Positions 25,977 to 34,118 of a stretch of DNA of 64,000 bases are shown here, in pieces. The stretch comes from an uncultured Flavobacterium sp. Lineage in GTDB: Bacteria > Bacteroidota > Bacteroidia > Flavobacteriales > Flavobacteriaceae. Position 1 is the stretch's first letter. Every line of letters starts with the position of its first letter. The stretch spans positions 4,402,001 to 4,466,000 of the forward strand of contig NZ_OX638201.1 in assembly GCF_951805225.1 (NCBI RefSeq). Direction: 5' to 3'. Under the pieces are notes generated by a model, which was not told the origin of the DNA, did no database searches, and was given only the letters and a program-made list of their open reading frames with translations. A program made the translations under genes and the position numbers.

Positions 25977-27131
25977 ATGAAAAAAGTTTACTTACTAATC
26001 CTTTTTGTTTCAATTTCTGTCTTTTCGCAGAAAAAATTCGACAACATCCAATCTGAGAAACTTGGAGAAGAAAGAAGAATAACCATCGGACTTCCTGCTT
26101 CTTACGAAGCGAATCCAGACAAAAAATATCCGGTTCTTTATTTATTGGACGGCGATTATTTATTCGATCCATTTTCCGGAGCTTTAAGTTACGGAACCTA
26201 TTGGGACGATTTGCCGGAGATGATTATTATTGGTGTTCACCAAAATAAAGATGGAGAACGTGAAGACGACTCAACAATTGATCAAAATACAGGTTTACCT
26301 TTTGAAAAAGGAGCTAAATTTTTCGAATTTATTGGAGCTGAATTAGTTCCTTATATCGAAAAAAAATACCGCACATCTCCATTCAGAGTTATTGCTGGTC
26401 ATGATGTAACAGCAAGTTTTATCAATTTTTATTTATATAAAGAAGAACCGCTTTTTAACGCCTATATTTGTTTAAGTCCGGAACTTGCTCCAAAAATGGA
26501 AGTTCGTATTCCGGAAAAGTTTGCCAAAGTAACACAACCATTCTTCTATTATCTTTCTGCTGCTGATGGAGACATCAAAAAAATTAAAGAACCAATAGAA
26601 AAATTAGACAGCAATATCAAAATCGCAAATAATCCGTTAGTGAACTATAAATACGAATTATTTAAAGGAACAACGCATTATACAGAAGTATTACATTCAA
26701 TTCCGAGTGCTTTATATCAGATTTTTGAAGTTTACAGACCAATAAATTCTGCAGAATACAATGATAAAATTGCCGTTCTTCAAACTGGTTATGCCGATTA
26801 TCTTCAAAACAAATACGACATGATGTCTAAAGTTTTGGGAGTTCAGATTCCGGTTAGGATGAGTGATTTTAAAGTAATCGAAAACATTATTCTAAAAAGA
26901 AATGCTTACGACGAATTAGGAAAAATGGCCGAAATTGGAAATGTAAATTATCCAAAAGCGATGTTGGGAGAATATGAATTAGGATTGATGTATGAAAAAA
27001 TGGGCGATCCAAAACATGCTTCAAAAAAATACCAAAACGCTTCGCAAATGGAGCCAATTGGAGATTTGAATAAAGATTTGATGTACGAGAAAATCGACGA
27101 AATGAATACACTTGCAAAAAAGACCAAATAA
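25977..27131 (+). CDS. Secreted esterase-like alpha/beta-hydrolase fold protein lacking the nucleophile serine
   Basis: A 384-residue exported protein. A signal peptide (MKKVYLLILFVSISVFSQ) is followed by an esterase D/Fes-like hydrolase domain: KKYPVLYLLDGDYLFDP, EMIIIGVHQN, FFEFIGAELVPYIEKKYRT. The nucleophile elbow, normally GHSxGG, reads GHDVTASF at 141-148, so Ser is replaced by Asp143. A His equivalent may be in TTHYTEV. The C-terminal ~100 residues look helical and TPR-like (YELGLMYEKMGDPKHASKKY). It may be an inactive, binding-type member. ATG 25977 is preferred over one 12 bases upstream because it begins the signal peptide. Its stop overlaps the radA start by one base, so they are cotranscribed. 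Confidence 0.8.
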   Translation: MKKVYLLILFVSISVFSQKKFDNIQSEKLGEERRITIGLPASYEANPDKKYPVLYLLDGDYLFDPFSGALSYGTYWDDLPEMIIIGVHQNKDGEREDDSTIDQNTGLPFEKGAKFFEFIGAELVPYIEKKYRTSPFRVIAGHDVTASFINFYLYKEEPLFNAYICLSPELAPKMEVRIPEKFAKVTQPFFYYLSAADGDIKKIKEPIEKLDSNIKIANNPLVNYKYELFKGTTHYTEVLHSIPSALYQIFEVYRPINSAEYNDKIAVLQTGYADYLQNKYDMMSKVLGVQIPVRMSDFKVIENIILKRNAYDELGKMAEIGNVNYPKAMLGEYELGLMYEKMGDPKHASKKYQNASQMEPIGDLNKDLMYEKIDEMNTLAKKTK

Positions 27132-28492
27132 TGTCAAAAGTTAAAACTTCTTTTTTTTGTCAAAATTGCGGAACCCAATATGCCAAATGGCAAGGGCAAT
27201 GCAATGCGTGCAAAGAATGGAATACGATTGCGGAAGAAATTATTCAGAAACAGGAAAAAGTAGCTTGGAAAAGCGAACCGACTCCTTCGGGTAAAGCTCC
27301 TCGACCTTTAAAAATCAACGAAATTGATTCGGCGCTGGAAATCCGAATGGATACAACAGATGGCGAATTAAATCGTGTTCTTGGCGGTGGAATTGTTCCG
27401 GGATCTTTAACACTTTTGGGCGGTGAACCCGGAATTGGAAAAAGTACACTTTTACTTCAAATCTCCCTAAAATTACCTTATAAAACACTTTATGTTTCTG
27501 GTGAAGAAAGTCAGAAACAAATAAAAATGCGTGCCGAAAGAATAACGCCAAATAGCGATAATTGCTATATTCTAACGGAAACCAAAACGCAAAACATCTT
27601 TAAACAAATTGAAGCAATTCAGCCGGAGATTGTCATTATCGATTCGATTCAGACTTTACATACGGATTATATCGAATCGACAGCCGGAAGTATTTCTCAA
27701 ATTAGAGAAACTACAGCCGAACTGATCAAATTTGCCAAGGAAACCAATATTCCGGTTATTTTAATTGGACATATTACAAAAGACGGAAACATCGCCGGAC
27801 CAAAAATTCTGGAACATATGGTTGATACCGTTTTACAGTTTGAAGGCGATCGAAATCATGTTTACAGAATCCTGCGTTCTTTAAAAAACCGTTTTGGCTC
27901 AACTGCCGAATTAGGAATTTATGAAATGCTTGGAAGCGGATTAAGAGAAGTTTCTAATCCATCAGAAATATTGATTTCGCACAAAGACGAAGAAATGTCT
28001 GGAACTGCAATTGCGACAACCATGGAAGGCATGCGTCCGCTAATGATCGAAATACAATCGTTGGTAAGTACAGCAGTTTACGGAACGCCACAGCGCAGCA
28101 CCACTGGTTACAACGCCAAAAGGCTAAACATGATTCTGGCAGTTTTAGAAAAAAGAGCCGGATTTCGTTTAGGCGCAAAAGACGTTTTCCTGAATGTTAC
28201 CGGCGGAATTTCTGTTGATGATCCTGCGATTGACTTAGCGGTTGTTGCGGCGATTTTATCGTCAAACGAAGATATTCCGGTTACTAAAGGTTTCTGTTTT
28301 GCAGGCGAAGTTGGACTTTCGGGAGAAATCCGACCTGTAAATCGTGTTGATCAAAGAATTCAGGAAGCCGAAAAATTAGGATTCACCACTATATTTGTAT
28401 CTAAGTACAATAAAATAGCCTTAAAAAACACTGGAATCAAAATTGAGCTTGTTGCTAAAATTGAAGATATTGCCAGTATTCTTTTTGGATAA
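27131..28492 (+). CDS. radA: DNA repair protein RadA
   Basis: A 453-residue RecA-related, DnaB-like branch-migration ATPase that processes recombination intermediates. The N-terminal C4 zinc finger is at Cys10, Cys13, Cys24 and Cys27. The Walker A motif GEPGIGKST is at 98-106 and Walker B (PEIVIIDSIQTL) about 70 residues later. The RadA-specific KNRFG motif and the Lon-protease-like C-terminal domain (GGISVDDPAIDLAVVAAILS) are present. Start ATG overlaps the stop of the upstream gene (TAATG). Cytosolic; length is typical. Confidence 0.97.
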   Translation: MSKVKTSFFCQNCGTQYAKWQGQCNACKEWNTIAEEIIQKQEKVAWKSEPTPSGKAPRPLKINEIDSALEIRMDTTDGELNRVLGGGIVPGSLTLLGGEPGIGKSTLLLQISLKLPYKTLYVSGEESQKQIKMRAERITPNSDNCYILTETKTQNIFKQIEAIQPEIVIIDSIQTLHTDYIESTAGSISQIRETTAELIKFAKETNIPVILIGHITKDGNIAGPKILEHMVDTVLQFEGDRNHVYRILRSLKNRFGSTAELGIYEMLGSGLREVSNPSEILISHKDEEMSGTAIATTMEGMRPLMIEIQSLVSTAVYGTPQRSTTGYNAKRLNMILAVLEKRAGFRLGAKDVFLNVTGGISVDDPAIDLAVVAAILSSNEDIPVTKGFCFAGEVGLSGEIRPVNRVDQRIQEAEKLGFTTIFVSKYNKIALKNTGIKIELVAKIEDIASILFG

Positions 28493-28512
28493 TATTTTTA
28501 TAAATCTACTTT

Positions 28513-30492
28513 ATGAAATTTCCAAAACTAAATATTCCAAAACAAAAAATATTTAAAGCCTTAAAAATACTTGCTGTAGTATTGGTTTTGATTTTAATTG
28601 GACTTTACTACTTTCGTGATTCGCTCTTAAAACAAGCTATTGCTAAAGTTACACACAAAATGGCTGTCGATTATAACAGTACATTTTCTGTAAAATCAGC
28701 TTCATTTGAAGGTTTATCCGGAATTAAATTAACAGACGTTATTTTGGTTCCTAAAAACGCGGACACTCTTTGTCACATTCATAAAATAGAAACAAGCATA
28801 AGTTTAGCAAATTTATTAATTGGAGATGTTCAGGTTGGAACCTTAAAAGTTGACAATGGATACATACAATTGGTTAAAAAAGGAAATATCCGCAATTTTG
28901 ACGCTTTTCTAAAAAAAGACAAATCAGATACTGATAAAAATGAAAAAAGAAAATACGCCGCTTTTGCGTATCGTATTATTTCAAAATTACTGAATTTGGT
29001 TCCGACTGATATGGATTTGAAAAATCTAAATTTCAGAATTGATGATAACGGCAAAAAAACCTCTATTGCGATCAATAAACTCGTTTTAGACAACAAACAA
29101 CTCGAAACCAATCTTCATGTTCAAAGCAAAGATTTTGATCAGCGCTGGAACATAAAAGGTTTTGCAGATCCAAGAAATAAAAAAGCAGATATCAGATTCT
29201 TTAATTTAGATACCGGCGCAATCCGAGTTCCTTATTTAGACGAGCGCTACAATCTGAAAGCAAGCTTTGATTCGATCCGATTAAATGTTCAAAACATTGA
29301 AAAAGACGGAAGCGAATTGCATATCGACGGTTATACTTCGATTACTAATTTAAAAATCAATCACCCAAAAATTGCGAGCAAAGATGTAGTGATCAAAAAT
29401 GCACGTTTTGATTACCGTTTTTTACTGGGGAATGATTTTATTTCGATAGACAGTACTTCGACTATGCAATTGAACAAAATAAAATTGCATCCGTATGTTT
29501 CTTACGACACTGAAAAAGACACGATTTATACTTTGAAAGTCAATATTCCGAAGATGAAAGCGCAGGATTTTATCGTTTCATTGCCTGATGGATTGTTTAC
29601 ACACTTTCAGGGAATGGAAGCAACCGGAAATTTTGATTATAAACTCGATTTCAAATTCAATAAAAACAAACCGAATACTTTAGTTTTTGACAGCAAACTA
29701 AACAAAGAAGATTTAAAAATCACCAAATATGGTGAAGCCGATTTAAATAAACTAAACGGTGAATTTGTCTATCGTGCCATTATTCAAAATGTGTTGCAAC
29801 GTCCGGTTTTAGTTGGGAATGCAAATCCTAATTACACGCCATTAGATCAGATTTCTCCTTATTTAAGAAAATGTGTTCTTACGACCGAAGATCCATCTTT
29901 TTTCTCACATCGCGGTTTTATCAATGAAGCTTTCAAACAATCAATTCTAAAAAATATCAGAACCAAAAAGTTCTCTCGCGGTGCAAGCACAATTAGCATG
30001 CAGCTAATTAAAAACGTTTTCCTGACGCGCGAAAAAACGCTTTCGCGAAAGTTAGAAGAAATCTTATTGGTTTATATTCTTGAGAATAATCGTGTGGTAA
30101 GCAAAGAAAGAATGCTCGAAGTTTATTTCAATATCATAGAATGGGGACCAAATGTATACGGAATTGGCGAAGCAAGTCATTTCTATTTCCAAAAAAGTCC
30201 TTCGGCACTAAATGTTGATGAATGTTTATTTCTGGCGACGATTATTCCGAAACCAAGAAAATTCATGTATCAGTTTAATGATCAAGGCAATTTGAAAGAT
30301 TTCGCAGTAAAGAATCAAAAATTCTTGAGAAACTTAATGTTCCGTCGTGGTTTATTAATTCCCGAAGATACACTTGGTCAATTACCGGTTTATATTTCTG
30401 GAAATGCACGTTCGTTAATACGAATTAAAGCTCCGGATTCTACAGCAGTTCCAGCAGATTCTTTGTCTATTAGCGACGAATTTGATTTGTAA
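28513..30492 (+). CDS. GT51 peptidoglycan glycosyltransferase with AsmA-like N-terminal region
   Basis: A 659-residue inner-membrane protein. One transmembrane helix (about 17-37) is followed by a long periplasmic region resembling AsmA/DUF748 proteins (FSVKSASFEGLSGIKLTDVI, SISLANLLIGDVQVGTLKV). The C-terminal third is a GT51 transglycosylase: TTEDPSFFSHRG with the catalytic Glu459, RGASTISMQLIKNVFL, RKLEEILLVYILE, YFNIIEWGPNVYGIGEAS. No transpeptidase domain follows, so it would polymerise lipid II without cross-linking, as MtgA does, but with an unusual N-terminal module. It lies 20 bases after radA. The GT51 call is firm; the AsmA-like part is by general pattern. Confidence 0.85.
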   Translation: MKFPKLNIPKQKIFKALKILAVVLVLILIGLYYFRDSLLKQAIAKVTHKMAVDYNSTFSVKSASFEGLSGIKLTDVILVPKNADTLCHIHKIETSISLANLLIGDVQVGTLKVDNGYIQLVKKGNIRNFDAFLKKDKSDTDKNEKRKYAAFAYRIISKLLNLVPTDMDLKNLNFRIDDNGKKTSIAINKLVLDNKQLETNLHVQSKDFDQRWNIKGFADPRNKKADIRFFNLDTGAIRVPYLDERYNLKASFDSIRLNVQNIEKDGSELHIDGYTSITNLKINHPKIASKDVVIKNARFDYRFLLGNDFISIDSTSTMQLNKIKLHPYVSYDTEKDTIYTLKVNIPKMKAQDFIVSLPDGLFTHFQGMEATGNFDYKLDFKFNKNKPNTLVFDSKLNKEDLKITKYGEADLNKLNGEFVYRAIIQNVLQRPVLVGNANPNYTPLDQISPYLRKCVLTTEDPSFFSHRGFINEAFKQSILKNIRTKKFSRGASTISMQLIKNVFLTREKTLSRKLEEILLVYILENNRVVSKERMLEVYFNIIEWGPNVYGIGEASHFYFQKSPSALNVDECLFLATIIPKPRKFMYQFNDQGNLKDFAVKNQKFLRNLMFRRGLLIPEDTLGQLPVYISGNARSLIRIKAPDSTAVPADSLSISDEFDL

Positions 30493-30524
30493 GTTTTGAC
30501 ACGAAGACACAAGGGGTTTTATTT

Positions 30525-30730
30525 AATCGCGCAAAGACGCAGAGTCGCAAAGCTTTTCCATAGACCCTAGCTTCAGCTAGGGGAATAAAATTCACGCAAA
30601 AAGGGCTTTAGCCAAACTATAGTGTTTGGCTAAAGCCCTTTTTATTTACTTTATATTTTCATCCAGCTAAAGCTGGACGCTATTGAACTTAAGAAATTAA
30701 ACTTTGCGACTCTGCGTCTTTGCGAGATTA
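30525..30730. repeat. Composite palindromic repeat (CGCAAAGACGC family)
   Basis: Outer arms 30525-30552 and 30703-30730 are 28-base inverted repeats with one mismatch (cores GCAAAGACGCAGAGTCGCAAAG and its complement). Between them lie CTAGCTTCAGCTAG-type and AGCTAAAGCTGG-type small palindromes and a strong hairpin at 30598-30643. The same outer repeat recurs at 51392-51458 and 58165-58590. Confidence 0.8.
30598..30643. terminator. Bidirectional terminator between the GT51 and aldo/keto reductase genes
   Basis: AAAAAGGGCTTTAGCCAAAC pairs with GTTTGGCTAAAGCCCTTTTT, a 20-bp stem with a 6-base loop. A-tract and T-tract at its ends allow termination of the converging genes from both sides. Confidence 0.8.
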
Positions 30731-30766
30731 AATAAATATCTACCAAAATCTTCGGGACATAACAAC

Positions 30767-31804
30767 TTAAGGCGCAGGATCAGGAATTATCGCCTGAACT
30801 GCTGCAATCTCGGTTAAAATTTCTTTCGATAAAAACACATCAATTGTATCGATGTTTTCTTTTAATTGTTCCATTGTTGTTGCGCCAATAATAGCACTCG
30901 TTAAAAACGGTTGTTGCAACACAAAACCCATCGCTAATTCTGTTAAAGTCAAACCGTGTTTATGAGCGATTTCCTGATACAGTTTTGTCGCTTCTGTACA
31001 TTGTTCGCTATTATAACGTGTATATTGCGGAAATAGATTGATTCTGGCGTTTGGATGCGCTTCTCCGGTTAAAAACTTACCCGTTAAAACTCCAAAAGCT
31101 AAAGGAGAATAAGCCAATAAACCAACATTCTCATATTTAGAAACTTCGGCAGAACCAACTTCAAAAAGACGATTCAATAAGTTATAAGGATTTTGGACCG
31201 TTTTGATTCTTGGTAAGTTGTGATATTTGCTTTCTTCCAGAAAACGCATCATTCCCCAAGCATTTTCGTTAGAAACTCCAATGTGTTTTATTTTTCCTTC
31301 TTTGATTAATTCGTCAAAAGTTTCTAAAACGGTTCTGAAATTATCTTCCCAAATTGCATCATGATCTTTAAAACCGCGTTGTCCAAAATAATTCGTCAAT
31401 CTTTCCGGCCAATGCATTTGATATAAGTCGATATAATCTGTTTGCAGACGTTTTAAACTATTTTCTACAGCATATTTAATACTTTCCGGAGAGAAATCTC
31501 CCTTTTCACGCATGTACGTAAAATTTGGATTTGGTCCAGCAATTTTCGATGCCAAAACCACTTTGTCACGATTTCCCGATTTCTTGAACCAGGTTCCAAT
31601 TATTTTCTCTGTACTTCCGTAAGTTTCTTCACGTGCCGGAACCGAATACATTTCGGCAGTATCAAAAAAATTAACACCTCTTTCAAGTGCATAATCCATT
31701 TGTTGATGTCCTTCTACTTCTGTGTTTTGTTGCCCGAAAGTCATCGTTCCGAGGTTTATTTTACTAACTTTTATATCCGTGTTGGGTAATGTTGTGTATT
31801 TCAT
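30767..31804 (-). CDS. Tas-like NADP(H)-dependent aldo/keto reductase
   Basis: A 345-residue cytosolic oxidoreductase of the aldo/keto reductase superfamily. It closely follows the E. coli Tas pattern: MKYTTLPNTDIKVSKINLGT, MTFGQQNTEVEGHQQMDYAL, FFDTAEMYSVPAREETYG. Conserved catalytic Asp, Tyr, Lys and His are in FDTAEMY, VLASKIAG and YQMHWPE. The cofactor segment (GLLAYSPLAFGVLTGK, SAIIGATTMEQLKENI) is present. It stands alone on the minus strand between repeat-rich spacers. The physiological substrate is unknown, as for most of the family. Confidence 0.9.
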   Translation of the reverse strand: MKYTTLPNTDIKVSKINLGTMTFGQQNTEVEGHQQMDYALERGVNFFDTAEMYSVPAREETYGSTEKIIGTWFKKSGNRDKVVLASKIAGPNPNFTYMREKGDFSPESIKYAVENSLKRLQTDYIDLYQMHWPERLTNYFGQRGFKDHDAIWEDNFRTVLETFDELIKEGKIKHIGVSNENAWGMMRFLEESKYHNLPRIKTVQNPYNLLNRLFEVGSAEVSKYENVGLLAYSPLAFGVLTGKFLTGEAHPNARINLFPQYTRYNSEQCTEATKLYQEIAHKHGLTLTELAMGFVLQQPFLTSAIIGATTMEQLKENIDTIDVFLSKEILTEIAAVQAIIPDPAP

Positions 31805-31811
31805 TTTTTTT

Positions 31812-32088
31812 GAGGTTCTAAGTTGCTAAGAATCTGAGTCGCTAAGATTTTTTTCTAAGCTTTCAGCTTAATAATTATAAAACTCAAATATACGACGAGA
31901 TTTTTCAAATGGAAATTCGATAAAAGTTAAAAAAAGAATAAGGTTTCTTTTTTGAGGTTCTGAGCTGCTAAGTTTCTAAGGCACTGAGTTTTCTTCGTTA
32001 TAATAAACAAAAGGCTCAAAGTAAAACTTTGAGCCTTTTAAAAAAAATCTTAGAACCTTAGCAACTCAGTGTCTCAGAACCTTAATTA
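31812..32088. repeat. CTAAG/CTGAG-type dispersed repeats around a terminator
   Basis: The spacer holds three related stretches: 31812-31862, 31949-31994 (GGTTCTGAGCTGCTAAG) and 32050-32086 (the last in inverse orientation, CTTAGCAACTCAGTGTCTCAG). A further relative is at 44643-44683. They flank the ompA terminator (32009-32039). No gene is seen. Confidence 0.6.
32009..32039 (-). terminator. Terminator of the OmpA lipoprotein gene
   Basis: AAAAGGCTCAAAGT pairs with ACTTTGAGCCTTTT, a 14-bp stem with a 3-base loop, 43 bases after the gene's stop. Confidence 0.85.
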
Positions 32089-33026
32089 ATACTATTAAGC
32101 ATTTCAGCGATTTCATCTAATCTTGGCGTTAAGATGATTTCGATTCTACGGTTTTTAGCTTTTCCTTCGGGAGTTGCATTGCTTGCAAGTGGAGAAAATT
32201 CGCTGCGACCTGCTGCTGTTAATTTTTGTTTGTTGATTTTAGTATTTTCACTTAAAATGGCAACAATTGCAGTTGCTCTTTTTGTAGATAAATCCCAGTT
32301 GTTTGCAATTGGTCCTGAACCTGCATAAGGGTCATCGTCTGTGTGTCCTTCAATAAGAACTGAAAGATCCGGATTATCACCCAAAACTTTTCCTAATTCT
32401 ACAACAGCTTTTCTACCTTCTACTCCAACTGCCCAACTTCCTGAGTTGAAAAGCAATTTGTTTTCCATAGAAACGTATACTTTTCCGTTTTTCTGTTCTA
32501 CAGTAAGACCTTTACCTTCAAAACCATTTAAGGCTTTAGACAAAGTTTCTTTTAATTTTTTCATTGCAGCTTCTTTTGCTGCAATCATAGCTTCAAGTTC
32601 GTTTAGACGACTTGCTGTTTTATCTAAACGCGCTTGTTCATCGGCTAGTTTTTTAGATTTTGCTTCTAATTGAGCTAATAATTCACGGTTTTTAGCCATA
32701 TTGCTTTCTAATGCATCATTGCTGTTTTTTTCTAATGCATTATAAGAATCCTGTAAAACCTTATATTTATTTTGGGCCGCAGTCAAATCGGCTTTTTGCT
32801 TTGCAAGATCAGCTTTTGTGTCGTTTAGATCTTTTGTTAAAGCATCACGATCTAATTCTAACTGATTTTTTGATTTTTGCAAACTTGCATTTTCATCAGC
32901 AATTGAGCGATTTTCTTTTTTTAGATCTGAATATTTTGTTTCAAGATCGTTGTAAATTTTCTTGGATACACATGAAGTCATAGACATGGCTACAACTAGT
33001 AATCCGATAGAGGCCTTTTTAATCAT
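32082..33026 (-). CDS. OmpA-family peptidoglycan-binding lipoprotein
   Basis: A 314-residue lipoprotein. The signal ends MSMTSC, so Cys19 is lipidated. Residues about 30-165 form a long coiled coil rich in K/E/Q/L. The C-terminal OmpA domain (about 180-300) has LLFNSGSWAVG, SVLIEGHTDDDPYAG and LSTKRATAIVAIL, with the NRRIEIILTPR end. The Asp and Arg that bind diaminopimelate (GHTDD, KNRRIE) are kept. It tethers the outer membrane to peptidoglycan by family knowledge. Encoded alone; the upstream spacer carries a Flavo-1-like element. Confidence 0.92.
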   Translation of the reverse strand: MIKKASIGLLVVAMSMTSCVSKKIYNDLETKYSDLKKENRSIADENASLQKSKNQLELDRDALTKDLNDTKADLAKQKADLTAAQNKYKVLQDSYNALEKNSNDALESNMAKNRELLAQLEAKSKKLADEQARLDKTASRLNELEAMIAAKEAAMKKLKETLSKALNGFEGKGLTVEQKNGKVYVSMENKLLFNSGSWAVGVEGRKAVVELGKVLGDNPDLSVLIEGHTDDDPYAGSGPIANNWDLSTKRATAIVAILSENTKINKQKLTAAGRSEFSPLASNATPEGKAKNRRIEIILTPRLDEIAEMLNSIN

Positions 33027-33084
33027 ACTGTTTTTTATTTGGAAGGTATTAATAATTCTAAAATTTCTTGTTTAACCGAGAGTC

Positions 33085-33162
33085 CTAGCCCTGATGGAAG
33101 CGGCATCCTTTTGTGGCGGGGTTCGCCATAAAAGATATAGTGGACAGCAGGAAATAGCTCCG
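33085..33162 (+). ncRNA. Flavo-1-like structured element, copy 1
   Basis: It opens TAGCCCTGATGGAAGCGGCA, then TCCTTTT, a GC hairpin (GTGGCGGGGTTCGCCAT) and AAAAGATATAGTGGACAGCA, and closes GGAAATAGCTCC. The same plan recurs at 58397-58475. I recall the Flavo-1 RNA motif of Flavobacteria as having this TAGCCC...GGAAATAGCTCC frame, but this is from memory. No credible protein is encoded across it; the strand is assumed from the motif. Confidence 0.45.
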
Positions 33163-33238
33163 GAAAATTAAAATCCCAAATTCCAACTGAAATTACTTCG
33201 CTAAAACTGCTATTCACTCAACAAGAACAATACCACTT

Positions 33239-34000
33239 TTATTCTATCTCAACTAAAACCGGGCAATGATCTGAATGTACAGCATCGGGAAGAATAACAG
33301 CACGTTTTAAACGATGTTGCAAAGAATCGCTTACCAAATTATAATCGATACGCCAACCTTTGTTGTTTCCTCTGGCTCCGGCGCGGTAACTCCACCAAGA
33401 ATAATGATGCGGATCTTTGTTGAAATGACGGAAACTATCAACGAAACCAGATTTCATAAATCCGTCAAGCCAGGCACGTTCTGCCGGAAGAAATCCTGAA
33501 ACAGTTTTATTACGTACCGGATCGTGAATATCTATGGCTTCGTGGCAAATATTGTAATCACCGCAAATGATAAGATTTGGAATCGTAAGTTTTAATTCGT
33601 TGATGTAAGTTTGAAAATCATCCATAAACATAAATTTATGATCTAATCTTTCAATATTTGTTCCTGACGGAAGATATAAACTCATTACAGAACAATCGTC
33701 AAAATCGGCACGAAGGTTACGACCTTCAAAATCCATGTGATGAATTCCGGTTCCGAAAACCACATTGTTTGGTTTTATTTTAGACAAGATAGCCACGCCA
33801 CTATAGCCTTTTTTGGTAGCCGGATAATAATATTGATACGGGTAACCTGCAGCAGTAATGTCGTCTACGGGAATTTGCTCTTGTGTAGCTTTTATTTCCT
33901 GAAGACAAATTACATCTGGATTAGCTTGTTGCAACCATTCGATAAAACCTTTGGTAATTGCGGCACGTATTCCGTTTACATTATAAGAAATAATTTTCAT
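33239..34000 (-). CDS. xth: Exodeoxyribonuclease III
   Basis: A 253-residue ExoIII/AP endonuclease that cuts 5' of abasic sites and removes 3' blocks in base excision repair. Motifs: MKIISYNVNGIRAAI, DVICLQEIKATQ (catalytic Glu), GYSGVAILSK, IICGDYNICHEAID (Asp/Asn), and SDHCPVLVEIE with the catalytic Asp-His. An in-frame ATG 60 bases upstream would add an ill-fitting hydrophobic N-terminus. The ATG at 34000 gives the family start. Monocistronic, divergent from olsF. Confidence 0.95.
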   Translation of the reverse strand: MKIISYNVNGIRAAITKGFIEWLQQANPDVICLQEIKATQEQIPVDDITAAGYPYQYYYPATKKGYSGVAILSKIKPNNVVFGTGIHHMDFEGRNLRADFDDCSVMSLYLPSGTNIERLDHKFMFMDDFQTYINELKLTIPNLIICGDYNICHEAIDIHDPVRNKTVSGFLPAERAWLDGFMKSGFVDSFRHFNKDPHHYSWWSYRAGARGNNKGWRIDYNLVSDSLQHRLKRAVILPDAVHSDHCPVLVEIE

Positions 34001-34080
34001 CAGTGTTTTTTTTAGGATTCCAAATGTAATAAAAAAGTGGAAAGTTTGTGTTTGAATCAACGAAAAGTAGAGTTTTTTGT

Positions 34081-34088
34081 TATCTTTG
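34081..34088 (+). promoter_or_regulatory. -7 element of olsF
   Basis: TATCTTTG matches TAnnTTTG, 30 bases before the ATG. The nearest upstream TTG (34052-34054) is 26 bases away, a little outside the usual 17-23 range. Confidence 0.45.
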
Positions 34089-34118
34089 TTCGCTGCTCTA
34101 ATAAATTAAAAATAGTAC

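Noticed and set aside
25977..27131. Calling this gene an active esterase
   Set aside because: The nucleophile Ser is absent (GHD in place of GHS).
33035..33217. A 60-codon frame on the minus strand between ompA and xth
   Set aside because: It runs through the Flavo-1-like element and its composition follows that repeat, so it is not a likely gene.
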